This document shows positions 1 to 12,206 of a stretch of DNA of 64,000 bases, one piece after another. Both the position numbers and the translations under genes were made by a program. The stretch is from Riptortus pedestris (Eukaryota; Arthropoda; Insecta; Hemiptera; Alydidae). Each line of letters begins with the position of its first letter. Positions within the stretch are counted from its first letter, which is position 1. The DNA lies in assembly GCA_019009955.1 (NCBI GenBank), contig CM032231.1, forward strand, positions 113,682,001-113,746,000. The letters are read 5' to 3'. The notes under the pieces are model-generated. The model searched no databases and was not told where the DNA came from. It saw only the letters and a list, made by a program, of their open reading frames with translations.

Positions 1-19
1 CCTGAAGGGAAATCTGCGA
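1..19 (-). mobile_element. Helitron2-like element, 5' end only (cut by window edge)
   Basis: The first bases (gaagggaaatctgc) match the 5' palindrome of the family read on the minus strand. The rest of the copy would lie before the window. Confidence 0.5.
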
Positions 20-129
20 AAAGTCATACTTATATATGGTGAGTTTAAATAAGGTTATCTCATGTATTGCATTGAGCAAGTAAATAAAATCATCGTTTTA
101 AAATATATTTGTTCAATGATCAATCATGT

Positions 130-136
<7 letters not shown>

Positions 137-160
<24 letters not shown>
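137..160. repeat. (AT)n microsatellite
   Basis: A short alternating AT run with no Helitron2-like flanks. The interval 20-660 otherwise shows nothing I recognise: AT-rich sequence with no long open frame. Confidence 0.8.
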
Positions 161-164
<4 letters not shown>

Positions 165-659
165 TAAATGACTCATTTATTTTGCCGCTTCATATAAATA
201 TTCTTTAATATTTTCTGACAATCGATGTTACAGGGAATTTATCAGCTGACAATGAGCGGCCATTATTTCTTTTATCATTCTAAACTTAGCATCACTAGCA
301 GGAGGAAAATAGAAGTTCCCATTTGTGAAATTCTCTTAAAGAAATAAAGAATTGAAGCAAGTTTTAGCCTTTTTTTTCTTTTATATTCTGTCACAAAATC
401 CTTAAGAAATATTTGTTTTACTGAAGTCTGTCAAGACAGAATATGATAAAGTAGGTAGGCACAGTAGTTCATATATATAGACCATGTAATAAGGATAGTC
501 AAGAACCTTGCTAGAAATGCGTTCCAGAGGTGCTTTTATCAGAAAAGAGATGTTATCACTTGATTTATGATATAATCATAAAAGAAAAAAAAAATCCACC
601 GGAATGGGTTGAAACAATTTAAAATGTGAAAACTAAGGGTGCTTTGTATACTAAACATA

Positions 660-1095
660 TTTTTCACATTACGGAATGACAGGCTGATGATCTCATCTCA
701 CCATATATTCTCTATTTATTCCGAAAAAAGAAGCCTGTGAAAAGAGGAATTTAAATATAAATTGAGTAAAAGCTAAATATAAATCGCTCGGTCAATATTC
801 GAGGTTTTTATACCGAGAAAAGGATGCAACAATAAAATGCGAATGGGGCTATATAACATTAGTTGATGTTGCTATATAAAAGTATTAGTAGAAAATGAAA
901 TTTGAAATAAGATTGATTCTGTAATGTAAAACAATCCGACGCATAATAAGGGAGTTAAGAGTTGAATGTTCGATTCTGTGCATTCTTAGCCACTTACCAT
1001 CTTCATGGTTTATATCAGCCATTAACGACTAAGCTCTTTTGAGATACATCAAAAGGTTAAATATCGAGAATAGTAACCATCAAATAAGAATTTTT
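660..1095 (-). mobile_element. Helitron2-like element, diverged internal fragment
   Basis: Recognisable internal blocks survive in family order on the minus strand: a block ending in tctcaccatatattctctattt, a block like gcaataagattggttct, then atccgacgcataataa followed by gggag, then a cagccattaacga-like block. Both termini and the microsatellite are missing or too diverged to see. This is an old copy. Confidence 0.55.
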
Positions 1096-1170
1096 TCTGT
1101 AATCGTTGAATAATGCTAACATTACTAAACTGAATTGAGTGAAGAAAGTGAAACATTTTACAATAGAGTG

Positions 1171-1196
1171 AAGAAAGTAATCACTTTCTTCACAAG
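1171..1196. repeat. Perfect short hairpin next to direct copies of its arm
   Basis: GTGAAGAAAGT and ACTTTCTTCAC form an 11-bp stem with a 4-nt loop. The arm GTGAAGAAAGTG is repeated again just downstream. I assign no function. Confidence 0.6.
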
Positions 1197-1587
1197 TGAA
1201 GAAAGTGAATTGCCTTCTTAATTAGTAATAAGTATAAATTAAAAAATAATTTGAAGTTGGAAATTAAATGCTTTTAAATGTTTCTTAACATTGTAAGAAT
1301 TTATTTTAACAAAATAAATTGAAATGTGAATGAATTATTGGTGGAAATAATCAATATATTTTAAAATTTAAATATAATAATAATTACCTTCCTTGTTTAT
1401 AACATGCACTTGTTTATAACTGCACTACTTCAAAATCATCACTAGTTGTTTTATAACGATGCTTATAACCTTTCACAACCATGCTTATATCCTATCAACA
1501 ACATACCATAATCTTCACAACATCCTAATTTTGTTCATATTCTGGTTAGCTCTGATCATGTATTACACGATTACAGAAAAAAATTTA

Positions 1588-1709
1588 ATATTACACTCGT
1601 GACTAAAGTAGAATTTACAACTCTCGTGAAATTACCACACTCGCTTCGCTCGTGTGGGTAAACGTTTCACTCGAGTTGTAAAATGATCTACTTTCGTAAC
1701 TTGTATAAT
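1588..1709. repeat. Imperfect ~120-bp palindrome (possible MITE)
   Basis: The left half (ATATTACACTCGTGAC, then AGTAGA, ATTTACAACTC, TTACCACAC) is mirrored by the right half (GTGTGGGTAA, GAGTTGTAAAAT, TCTACT, TTGTATAAT) around the loop CGCTTCGC. A palindrome of this size flanked by AT-rich DNA fits a fold-back MITE, but I see no clear target duplication or second copy here. Confidence 0.5.
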
Positions 1710-1734
1710 AAATAAATATTCTACTATAGACAAT

Positions 1735-1875
1735 AAAGTCATAATTGATGATGTCACACAAAATAGATTTGTGAGTTTCTAACAAAGATCTGTTGTAACA
1801 ATATTTGGTATTTAGACTTTGGATAAAACCATAAATGACATGTTAGCTCTCTATTAACGAGAGATGATTGGTAAC
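1735..1875 (-). mobile_element. Helitron2-like element, internal fragment of the long subfamily
   Basis: The order of motifs (taattgatgatgtcac, then acaatatttggtatttagac, then ggataaa.cc.t.aatgacat) matches the section unique to long copies such as those at 22 kb and 49 kb. No termini are present. The 1876-2230 interval shows nothing I recognise. Confidence 0.5.
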
Positions 1876-2231
1876 GTGACATCAGGAAATTTCTTACTGT
1901 TACTGAGAAAAAAAAGTGTGATCCATTAAAACTGTTTACAATAAGAAGGAAAGGAATATATGAAGCACTTTGTATAAAATAACAGGTTTGTTTATGAATT
2001 ATCCTGTGACAATATTGGCAATTATTCTGCTTCTGGAAATCGTTTTGCCCACAAAATATTAAATAAGGTTTCCATTTGAGTTGTGGCCTCGGGCTTTAAT
2101 AATTTCCTTTTATTCCAGTTTCTATTACCTTGAAATTCATTGGTTTCAGTTTAAGCTAAAAAATAGAGTTGTTAAAAAGCATTTAGATGAAAGGCCCCTC
2201 TGATCAAGATAAATTTGGTTGATAATGTTAA

Positions 2232-3138
2232 AAGTCCATCACGTAGGGGCTGCGTAAACTAAGCAGATTTCCCACGTGAAGTTTAACAATAGATAAATCT
2301 ACATACCGGTAACACAACACCACCGTGAATATTAAGTGAATAAATACAAACGATAATAAGAAACCTTCTGACGTGAAGCATCTGAAATGTAAACAAACAG
2401 TTCTCCCAACTTCCTGCCGGAAAGAAATACAATTACTGTAATATATCTGAATGTAACGTATTAATTTGATTGAAAACTATTTCCTATATATAGTACTGTA
2501 ATTTATAATGACTCAGAATAATTTTTATCTCAATCAATCAAATTTAAGTAGTCCAAATACTTAAGAAGGGGGGTCAAAAGAACATATTTGCATGTATAAT
2601 AAATGCCTCTTAAAACAATATTTGGTATTTATCCTTCGAGTGATGTGGTTTATTACATAACCGAGTATTGTTTATGTAACATGAGTAGAAGTAGGGGTTT
2701 GCTGAAAGTTGAAAAATGCAAATATCTCGGTTAGTATTCAAGACATTGAACAAACGTATATAACAATATTTGTTGTAAATTTAATATGCAATAAGATTTA
2801 CTCTATGAACGTTTTCAATCCGACTTATAGTAACGGAGATATTTCGATTTTACGAAATTCCTCCCCACTACCCCCCCCCCCTTAATCCTGGTCCGATTTC
2901 AGCCGTTAACGAACTTGATCTTTCTTTTTACATAAAACGACTAAATAAAGATTTTAGTGACGATTAAACAATAATTGCCACCGATAGAGCGGTAACAGAT
3001 ATATATATAAATGGAGTTTTTAACGGACCTCATTTTCGTTATCTCCTAGGTAGGATCGATGGACATTTGAAGAAAAATTTCGAAAATCGCGTCATGATTA
3101 TGACTTCAATAGCAGATTTTCATTACGCCAACTGCTAA
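2232..3138 (-). mobile_element. Helitron2-like element, long copy
   Basis: On the minus strand the copy begins at the ctgctaa end near 3138 and ends in the 3' hairpin and AGTCC..CACG complement at 2232. It carries the long-subfamily section with caccgtgaat and a poly-G/C tract, the internal cggagatattt motif, and a very short (AT)n (about 10 bp). About 907 bp. The palindromic 5' end is damaged (tttcattacgccaactgc). No open frame of note. Confidence 0.8.
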
Positions 3139-3778
3139 AACGAATAGAAGTAGGCAAAAGAGCTGTCTTGAAAAAAATGAATAAATCACCAATAATGATA
3201 ATTTACCTTTATTTAAATTGATAGATTCCTCAGTAAACGTTTTCTAATATAAGTATATCAAAAAATGAATTCAGTAAAACGTTTAATTATTTTGATGTGT
3301 AGACAAAAACCTGATCAAATTTTTATATTCTCTATTTTAGAACAAATAACTTATCATAATTATTCGTGGATAATTCTAGCCAGAAAATTTAATATAAAAT
3401 AGCATTTGAAACTTTCAACGAAAATTTTAGAACGAACATAATTGATCCATTTTGAATACAAGCTTGCTCAAACTATTACAAAGTTCTAGCTGAAACTCAT
3501 TTAAGTTTTGATATGTAATAATCCCAGGGCTTAGAATATTTGCATGGATTGAGGGTTGTCTACAGGATAATTAAAGCAGGAGCAAATTTCATTGACAGCA
3601 TTTTCAAATTTTCGAATGTTTATTGTATATACTTTGCATCCTAGCACGTGATATAGTCACAAGTCTGTCTTCATGTATTTCCACTGTGATTAGTGGTTTA
3701 ACAGCTGGAAAAAATAAATTTCATTTATTTATTTTAAGAGCTTCGCAACTTAGGCGATGTTGCTCATTTAAATTTAAA

Positions 3779-4275
3779 AAGTCCGTCACGCAGGGGCTGC
3801 GTAACCTAAGCAGATTTCCCACGTAAAGTTATACAATAGAGAAGTCTCTATCTCGTCCGTTACACTTAATAAAAATGCAAATATCTCGGTTAATATTCAA
3901 GGTAGAAAATAAATGTATATAACAATATTTATAGTAAATTTAATTTGCAATACGACTGGTTGTATACAATTTTTTGATCCGACGTATAGTAACGGAGATA
4001 TTTGAATTTTCGAATACCCCCCCCCTCCCGCTGGTCCGATTTCAGCCGTTAACGAACTTGATCTTCCTTTTTACATCAAACGATTAAATACCCAGTTTGG
4101 GGACGATTAAACAAAAATTGTGACCGCTAGAGTGTTAACAGACAAATATATATATATAGGTTTGAACGGACCCCATTTTCGTCTTCTCCTGGGTAGGATC
4201 ATTTGAAGAAAATTTTCGAAAATCGGGTCATGAGTACGACCTCAATAGCTGATTTCCCTTAAGGGAAACCTGCTA
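3779..4275 (-). mobile_element. Helitron2-like element, short complete copy
   Basis: A 497-bp copy with both ends: the hairpin end (agtccgtcacgcaggggctg) at 3779 and the palindromic end (cccttaagggaaacctgctaa) at 4275. Between them are caaatatctcggttaatatt, cgatccgacgtatagtaacg, a C-rich tract, gtccgatttcagccgttaac, a short (AT)n and ttttcgtcttctcctgggta. It is a compact reference for the short subfamily. Confidence 0.85.
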
Positions 4276-4521
4276 ATATTAAATGACATGGTAATAAAAG
4301 TTAAAATAGTTATCTACGTTAAAAAAATTAAATTAACAGATAAATAAAAAGCACTTTTCTATAATAAAAAATTGTAAAAAAATAATAAATCTAACAGACA
4401 CACACACATACAGAGACACACAGGCACATACAAGGCGCATAGGTATATATGGAATTGTAAAATTTAAAGAATACATTAGTATTTACTATTATGTACAACA
4501 TGCCTGTTGGTGAGTAATTTA

Positions 4522-5235
4522 ATGTCCATCATACAGACGCTGCCTAAAGTAAGCAGATTTCCCTTGTACGGGGTATGACACACTATATTAATCCCATCTC
4601 ACCATATGTTCTTTATTTCTAAGTACAAACCCGATATGTCTAAGTGAGGGTATACAGACGGCTGAAAACAAGAAAGAACGAAAAATTCGCCTAATATTTC
4701 AAATACTAAAAAATGTAAACAACTGCATTTTTAGAATGTCACTAGCTTAACAAAATTGATTATACAAAAGACGATCTGGAGATATTTTGAATTTCCAAAT
4801 CTCTCCCTCAAAATACTCCCAATTCCTGGTCCAATTTCAGTCACTAACAAATATGATCTTTAGTGTCGAATCAACAGGTTTAATGTCGAGTACGGGTTAT
4901 AGATCAAATAAACATTTTGAGTCAAGAACGTAAAATCTTAATTAATGATGTCATAACAAAAACAAACTTGCTTCTATATCACAAAATAAAGGTCGATTGA
5001 AAACAATATATGGTTATATGATATATTGGATTATTGACAGCTTGCTATAACTAAAATGTCTAATGAGGGCTACAAATATCTTAATTAATATTCCAGAAAG
5101 AGAAAAAGTGCGCAGAACAAATTTTATAGACAATTAACTTTGCAACAGGATTGATCATATACTATTTCTCGATCTGGTTCTTAATATCGGAGATGTTTAG
5201 AATTTTCGATTTCCTATAAAACGAAAGAAGTTAAT
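4522..5235 (-). mobile_element. Helitron2-like element, diverged copy with duplicated internal module
   Basis: The 3' end at 4522 (aatgtccatcatacagacgctg) is diverged but recognisable. The internal module ending in ggagat.ttt.gaattt occurs twice, near 4780 and near 5190, with a long-subfamily block between. The 5' end is missing. The 4276-4521 gap holds an (AC)n-like stretch near 4399-4430 and no gene. Confidence 0.65.
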
Positions 5236-6243
5236 GCATGACCTACAATAGTGCGAGAGCTTAAACAAGGGGTAAAATCAACAATCGCAAACATTTCCAA
5301 TAATACTTGTTGAATGGTTCTAACTGAGGGGTGAAAAACCAACAGAATTCGATAAGATGTTTCTGCATTACATACTATAACTTGGTTAACAGGTTAGTAT
5401 ACGTCTTGCCTCAAGGATTGCAATTGGCTCGCAAAAATCTTTTTAGCAGTCGGCACAATGAACCACCTACCGGTTGAATATGTATTTACACATTGGAGTA
5501 TAATGCTATTTTAATATAAATATATTAATTTAATTTTCTCCAAAACGGAATAAATCCGCCCACTTTTATTCCTTGAAACTCGCCAATCTAAAGAAAATAT
5601 AAAAGTATGTCTTCCAGGAGGTAGTTGTATATGCGAATCATTGCCAGAGTAACAATACTGCGGGCAAGGAAGTAAAAACAACTGTAATAGAAACTTTGGT
5701 TGGCTCTGTTTTTGTGAGCATTTTTGGAAGTAATAAAAGAATAAACTTCGGAACCAACTACCTCAAAAGTTAAAAAAAGAAAGAAAAAAAACTGCTTTAA
5801 AAGCCCATACTTGAGTACAATAGATTTTCCTAAATGTCCTTTTGTGAACTCTTTTACTATTGTTCTTTTCATTCTATTTTATTTCTTGGATTGGGTTGTC
5901 ATTATCAGTTTTAGTGAATCTCCATGATCTAAAGGCTACGCCTTGTTGTTGCAACTGTTAAGTTCTTTCGGAAACTGCTCTTTTCATATTACCATCATAT
6001 ATTTGACGATGATTCAGATTATATATGTCGTTTTCGTTGGTTATTTTTAAGCTGGACAAAACTATCTTCGAAAGAGAAATAAAAAACATTACAAGATGTC
6101 AAAACCAGTAACAACATCACATTATTGACTGCTAAACTACTTATGGTCGAAACATTGCCACCCATGAACAAAACTGGTTAATAACATTTCAAGTAAACGA
6201 TAACTAAATTATCTATTGCAAATCTATCGTTTTTTATATGCAT
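5236..6243. other. No recognisable feature
   Basis: AT-rich sequence. The longest frame (minus strand, 5588-5872, 94 codons) has a hydrophobic, low-complexity composition and no recognisable domain, splice context or homology that I can name. Confidence 0.4.
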
Positions 6244-7142
6244 ATTTTCCTTAAGGCAAATCAGCTATTGAGGTTGTACGCATGACGCGATGTTTGGAAA
6301 ATTTCCTACAATAGCCAAAGGTAAGAAGTACCTTCACTTAATAAGAAAAATAAAGTACATTAAATAAAGGACTTCTCCCTAAATGTCTAATGATCCTACC
6401 TAGGAGATGTCGAAAATGATATATATATTTCCTAATCGTTATCAAATGCGATTTATGTAAAACTAAAGATAAAATTCGTTAAATGTTGAAATCGCACCGG
6501 AGGAGGGAGGGTTTAGGGCGGATAATAATGAAAATTCGAAATGTCTTATTATACATCGGGTGGAAAAAGTTTATAAAACCAATCTGTTTGCAAATTAAAT
6601 TGTCTATTAATATTATTATATACGTATTTTCTCTTTCATGTTATTAATAATGATATTTGCACTTTTTAGTTTTCAGCCTTCAGTAAACTCTCACTTCTAC
6701 AAAGAGTATAATACAATAGGCCGTTAAATGAAGAACCATTTTATTGGAAGCTTAAACACCAAATATTGATTTCATTGAATTTACACATTATGAGTTACAT
6801 GAAAATGAGTAGTTTAATGGCATTATCATTTAATACATTACGTTCTTAATTTGAAAATGTTTATTTGATCTATATCATGCTCGGTATTTAACTGTTTTAT
6901 TCAAGAATAAAGTTCTTACTAGTTAATTACTGAAACTGAACGAGGGAGGGCATTTAAAAAAAAATTAATATCCGCGTTATTATGAGTACTATAGAACCAA
7001 ATATGTAAAACTATTGATGCACTACAATCATTGTTACATGGATTATTTCGTAACTCAATGTAAAGCCATATAATTTTTTTCAACTTTTAGTAAATCCCTA
7101 CATCTGCTTATCAGATTTTAACAGCCCCTGCGTGACGGACTT
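6244..7142 (+). mobile_element. Helitron2-like element, long copy
   Basis: Starts at a degraded palindrome (ttccttaaggcaaatcagct), follows the family order (gaggttgtacgcatgacgcg, then ggagatgtcgaaaatgat, short AT run, internal motifs) and ends with cagcccctgcgtgacggact at 7142. The 3' hairpin has lost its first arm. The internal module is present twice, as in the 15.8 kb copy. Confidence 0.8.
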
Positions 7143-7599
7143 TTAGCATTCATTGCAGTAAGAAAACAAGTACTTACACCAAAAAAAAAATCAACTAGTC
7201 TCAGCTGGTCTAACTAAAACCTCAAGGGATTTGTAAACCGCTTGTGGTTTTAATTAAATCAAATTAATTAAAATGATAAAATTCAAAACATTAGAGTAGT
7301 GGATATTCAAACGAAAAAATACATGCATTCATTATATTACACGGCTACGGATATCCAAAGTAATTCCTAAGAACTTTACTCTGGTAAAACCACATCTACT
7401 AACAAGAATACTATTACAGAACTCTAATTGAGGGAAAACCGGGAAAGACAAAGAGACAGATTACCAAGTAAACGAATATAAATTCTTCCGAGAATCACTT
7501 CTGTAAGGGTCTAACGCAAGAAAATTTAGCAAATGCACTAGTGTTGTGGCAAAAGTAAAAACCTGGTCATATTTTCTGAGATAGTGAAACTGGAATTTA

Positions 7600-8358
7600 C
7601 TTTGTAACGTACAACATTTGGTATTTAGGTTTCAAATTAATTGCTTCATAGCTCAGCTTATTGTTAATATGACATGAGTAGGAGTGTTTATTAAAGATAG
7701 TGAAAAAACGTACATAAAAACATTTATAGAGAATTACATTAGCAATACGATTGGTTCTATACAAATTTTCGATCCGACGCATAATAACGGAGATATAAGA
7801 ATTTTAGAAATTCTACCCTCTAACCCCCCTCCCACCTGTCCGATTTCAGGCATTAACAGTTTGACTGCCCATCCCGCCTCGGGGCGTGAAACGCGGCGAA
7901 GTGGGGATGTCCGTCACGCCAAAGGGCGGGAACGGTTCACACCGCGTTCCACGAGTTAATGTGACTCGCATCTGCCAGATAGCGTTGTATCGCACGGGCG
8001 TCGCGCCAAATTTCAAATTTTGCTAACGCTCTCGGGCATGATGGGTACTTAAGATGGAAATTCCTTCCTAGGTGCCCGTCACGCCCAAAGGAGTAATTTT
8101 TATTTCCTCCCTTTTTTAACCCCCACATTAGATTTGCAACAAATATCATTGGTTTTTTTAAAAATATTTATGCATATTTCAAGTCAAATAACACGAAAAA
8201 TGTAATGGGCCTCCAACCAAAGTCACTTATTATTGTGGGCAGTCAAACTGTTAACGTACTTGATTTTTGTTTTTTTTGCAATAAACTTTTAAATATCAAG
8301 TTCAAAAATTACGACTGCTAGAGCGATAACAGATGTGTGTGTGTGTGTGTGTGTAGAT
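7600..8358 (-). mobile_element. Helitron2-like element, partial, interrupted by a TTAA MITE and a SINE
   Basis: Family blocks run from 7600 (acaacatttggtatttagg) through attttcgatccgacgcataa and the C-rich tract to tgtccgatttcaggcattaac at 7856. They resume at 8251 (ttaacgtacttgattttt) and continue to a (GT)n tract where (AT)n normally sits. The 5' terminal part is replaced at 8362 by a SINE. The interruption at 7857-8250 is a separate element with its own target duplication. Confidence 0.75.
7857..8250. mobile_element. piggyBac-like MITE (TTAA target duplication)
   Basis: A 394-bp element with perfect 15-bp terminal inverted repeats, CAGTTTGACTGCCCA at the left and its exact complement at the right. 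It is flanked by TTAA at 7853-7856 and 8251-8254. The flanking Helitron2-like sequence joins cleanly when the element and one TTAA are removed, so the insertion is directly demonstrated. The interior is much richer in GC than its surroundings and contains cgtcacgcc-type motifs near both ends. TTAA duplication is characteristic of piggyBac-type transposases; the TIR start (CAG) is not the common CCC, so the superfamily is an inference. No transposase is encoded. Confidence 0.85.
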
Positions 8359-8361
8359 ATA

Positions 8362-8528
8362 GGGTCTCAGGTTAGCTATGCAAGTTAAAGCGTTGGCCTT
8401 AATCTCACATGGGAAAGCTAGAGTGGCGAATTCGATTTCCCTCTGGGCAGCAGGAATTTATTTAGCGACGAACTCATTAAATAAAATTGTTAGTCCCAAT
8501 CCTTTTAAAAAGGATAGTAAATGTAGAT
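8362..8528 (+). mobile_element. tRNA-derived SINE, 3'-truncated
   Basis: The head reads like a tRNA: A-box region ttagctatgcaagttaaagc, then gttggccttaatctcacat, then B-box region ggcgaattcgattt. The body has the family's gggcagcaggaatttattta and gacgaactcattaaataaaa. It stops at tcccaatcct and lacks the usual pyrimidine-rich, ataaataa-ending tail. Confidence 0.75.
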
Positions 8529-8529
8529 T

Positions 8530-9208
8530 GCACGTCATAATTATCTTGAGTAACATGAAGTGTGCATTATGATATAACATAACATAAACTCGTTTGTAAA
8601 ATATGAGTAACTGGAAGTTCTTCGAAGGAAGTAAGATTGTAACTCAAAAGAGCCTAGTCTAAACGTTTCGGCTAACATCTTCAGTATAATTGTTCACCAA
8701 AATATCCCGCCAACAAAACGCTATTCAAACTCATCAATATCAATGTCATCTATCCATTTATCATGTTCTCCGCTCTCTCGTAATTAAAAACATAAAATCG
8801 TTACAGAAAAAGTCGGCAAAATAAAAGTGAAGGAAAACGGCTGTTAAGAACTCATTTTTCTCTTCCCAATGGCTACCGTCTTGAAACTTTTAAAGTGGTT
8901 TACTTTCGTGTTACGTTACAAAGGAAAGTATAACGATCTTCAAGCAAGATCTGACTGTGAAATGTAAAGCTTTTTGTTTATGACAATGGACAGAACAAAG
9001 GGGGACAATAAAGAGTGTTGGAAGCAGGGACAATGAAAAGAACGGCCCTCATCAAAGCCAAGGGCCTACAACATTGCACAACAAATACAAAAGTTCGAAA
9101 TTTTGATAAGGAGCGCATAAGTTTTGTAAACGAAAGAAGTAATTTGACGTTCACGGAGCTCAAAAGATCCTGGACACCACCCCATATATTTGATGGTCGA
9201 ATTAAATA
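8530..9208. other. No recognisable feature
   Basis: No repeat or coding signal that I can name. Two short overlapping frames on opposite strands (8978-9209) are complements of each other and have no recognisable domain. Confidence 0.4.
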
Positions 9209-9683
9209 AAGTCCGTCACGCAGATGCTGAGTAAACTAATTACATTTCCCACTTGCATTAGAAGGATGAAAACTAGTAAATACGAATAACTCACCTAATA
9301 CACGAGTTACGAAAAAATGCATAGGATAAAAATGATAGAAAATCAATTGTTTTAGCAAGATCTGTCCTATAGCATTATATGATAAGAGTCATAATAACGG
9401 AAATATTTTGAATTTTCGATTCCCCCCACTCTAAACCCACTCCATTCCAAATCCCATTTCAGTCAATAACAAATATGTTCTCTAGCCTAGACTAAAATGG
9501 TTAAATATCGAGTAGGATAGAGATGAAATAAACATTTTCCAGCAAAGAACGAAAACTCAATTGAAGGCGCCTTCAACACATAACGTAAACGTGTGTCCTG
9601 GGTAGAATCGATGGGTATTTGAGGATATTTTTGGAAAATGGCGACATTATTACAACCTCAATAGATAATTTCCCTTAAGGGAC
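9209..9683 (-). mobile_element. Helitron2-like element, diverged short copy
   Basis: The 3' end aagtccgtcacgcagatgct is at 9209 and the palindromic 5' end (tttcccttaaggga) at 9683. The microsatellite is absent; the block gtgtcctgggtagaatcgat follows directly. A clear example of a copy that lost the (AT)n tract. Confidence 0.75.
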
Positions 9684-10415
9684 CAATAATAGTTATATAT
9701 TTTTTGTATGTTTTTAGAGTATCCTACTTTAATCCGTGAATTTGTAATTAGTGTCCTTCTACAAATATATCAACGCACATCATAGTATTTGGAGAGTTTT
9801 GCTTCGAAAGATTCATCTTGCTAAAATTCAAATTAGCTCAAATGCTAAAGTGCTGGACTTCGTATCGAGAATACCCAGTCCATTCCTGGTTGGTACGTAA
9901 AGTTTTTCTCTCTAATAAAAAATAATTTAAATATTAATTATTTATTGCGTGTGCAGTCTTCCTTAAAAGGCAATATAATAAGCATAAGGTTTTAATAGTG
10001 GAGAAGATCATAAAAGTTAAAATATACAAAATGAACCGAACATCCAAACGCATAGACTGTTAAATACATTTTATGACACGGATTTTTTTTTTCCAATTTG
10101 TAAATTATTTTTGTGGTGAATTTAATTGAACCTATTAAATAGTTTTATTTATGCAAACTGTCAAACATAAATCGTGGTCCATCGAAATCTGACCATTATG
10201 GGATCAATTCCAACATATTGTTTATTCAACTGTAGTGTTCAAAGTTGTAAACGCAGAAATCCAACGCCGTACGAATCTGACAACCTGCCTGAATCAGTAA
10301 TGAATTTCGACCGCCTCAATCATTAATCACTTACTGAGAACGTTCTGTTCGGCCTGTAACCGCAGCTACAGTCGGCTTGACATGATAATTTCAATTATAG
10401 GATACTGTTCTCAGC
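9684..10415. other. No recognisable feature
   Basis: AT-rich sequence with no clear repeat. The stretch 9850-9905 (aatgctaaagtgctggactt ... cattcctggttgg) has a faint tRNA-like or SINE-like feel but I cannot support it. Confidence 0.35.
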
Positions 10416-11064
10416 AGAACCCCACTATCGCCATGTCACTAGGCAAGACTAGGGGAGGGGGTGTGCATTAAAATTTTATTTTGGACATTCTACGAAGTAT
10501 CTAATCCTATAATCAGCGGGCTGCAGAAGAATAGCGCTCTAACGCTTCTGAGACTTGAGTAAAATTAACTGTTTGTTACACTTAGCTTCTGCTTGCAAAA
10601 TGCATCGAGTGTTGCACGTAATTTTGACCCTATTTCCATGAGTCGTTTCGTTAATATCAGATATATGCCAATATTTGATTTGCAACAAACACTTACAACA
10701 GAAATTGCAGGGAAAAAATTTTGTAGTTCCACTTCTAATAGGTCCTAAACGTCAGAAATATATTTAGATGCCACCTCTCATCAGTAAGCTAGTGAAAGTG
10801 AAGGAATCGTGGAATTCAGTTAGGATCACTTTAAAAATTATGCAGGGAATCGTGGTCTGCAACACCCCTGTTAACTACGAGTTAGAAGCAAATGTCATTC
10901 ACTTATGTTTTGTCGATGAAACCACGATAACGTAAGGGAATCTATTGTTAAAGAAGTATTGTTGTTGTTGTTGTATAGGGTTTAAGGGCGAAAAACTACG
11001 TACTAAAAAGAAGTATTACTTAAAAAGAAGTATTACTAACCCCAAAATAAAACTTGTGATCTAA

Positions 11065-11070
<6 letters not shown>
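10415..11070 (-). repeat. Third, diverged copy of the inverted-duplication repeat
   Basis: The segment ccatgtcactaggcaagact (10432) and the segment 10880-10965 (acgagttagaagcaaatgtc, then gaaaccacgataacgtaagg) match, on the opposite strand, the sequence in the left arm near 39,305-39,500. It also matches the right arm in direct orientation. Between them the copy is diverged. A (TTG)n-containing insertion near 10965-11010 appears flanked by aaagaagtatt. This shows that the arm is a dispersed repeat rather than unique DNA. Confidence 0.6.

Positions 11071-11140
<70 letters not shown>
11069..11140. repeat. (CT)n microsatellite
   Basis: About 70 bp of nearly pure CT ending in a pyrimidine-rich tail. 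The sequence that follows up to 11,410 has no recognisable feature. Confidence 0.95.
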
Positions 11141-11144
<4 letters not shown>

Positions 11145-11410
11145 CTTCCCCCCAAGGGGTGCTTTTCCAATTTTTTTTAAATTTAGAAAAGTTTGTTAAT
11201 CACTCCTATTTAAAATTTGTTTTTTTGTTCTACATTATTTTAAATTAAATCCTTATATTATAATTAATGAAGGTATAAAACAATGTAATTAACAAAATAT
11301 ATTCCAAATATCTTGTTTTCTCGTATGCCAGCTCTTCTTCAAATTTTCCAAGTGCCTTATGCATTTATAAAATAATATTTTGTCATCTACTGGTCATCGG
11401 TTGGCTATTT

Positions 11411-11505
11411 GAAGATTTCCTTCAAGTTATGTGAGTTATTATGTTTGTAGCCATGACGAGATTTTTTTCTAATGGCCATCGATCCTACATGGGATAGGTT
11501 TTTAT
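11411..11505 (+). mobile_element. Helitron2-like element, 5' terminal fragment
   Basis: gaagatttccttcaagt resembles the 5' palindrome and is followed in family order by tagccatgacgagattttt and aatggccatcgatcctaca. The copy then stops. 11,506-12,200 contains no recognisable element. Confidence 0.45.
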
Positions 11506-12206
11506 TACGTTATCATTTATATGATTACGTTTAACAGTCTACAGTTGTGGAATAGATTGTTCATAAACATACTGAACACCACCACAATGTGACTCACTGT
11601 TTGACTCTGAGGTGGTGACCTCTATGATGTACAAGAATTGACAACTTTAACCGTCCATAAATATAAAATAATCTAAAAAAAATCTATTGAGTTAATAAAA
11701 ATTAAAAAAAAAAAAATGCTGCTGGCTATATTAAGATGAATGCAATAGATAGTATATGATCAAAAAGAGTTTTACTACGGCACTCTGTAATAAAAATAGT
11801 TTCTTTTGTCGGAACTAGTTTCTGACCCCATTCAAAACGGTATATCTCAATTTAAGTGTAAAATATCGGTATTGTATAATGTGAGGAGGAAGCTGTGATA
11901 TTGTAGTCGCCAGTGATATTATCGAGTGAAGGACGTAGCTGGGTAGCCTTGAAGGCAGGGTAGATGCTATCGCTTCAGCTACCCCTTGCTAAGACTAGGT
12001 CAGCACATTTACCCTTTATAAATAGTATGCAGATTATACTGAAATATGTAACACCCCTTATAATATGTACTCTTGTCGTTTCCTTGGGTTAATCTTAATA
12101 CAATATATTTCCCTTTCCCTTTGGGAATGTTACTGTTGAATAAAACAAAAAAGAAATTATTCGGAAGAGGGTTTTTTCCCTTTGGTGCTTGTGAAGCTAT
12201 AATATA

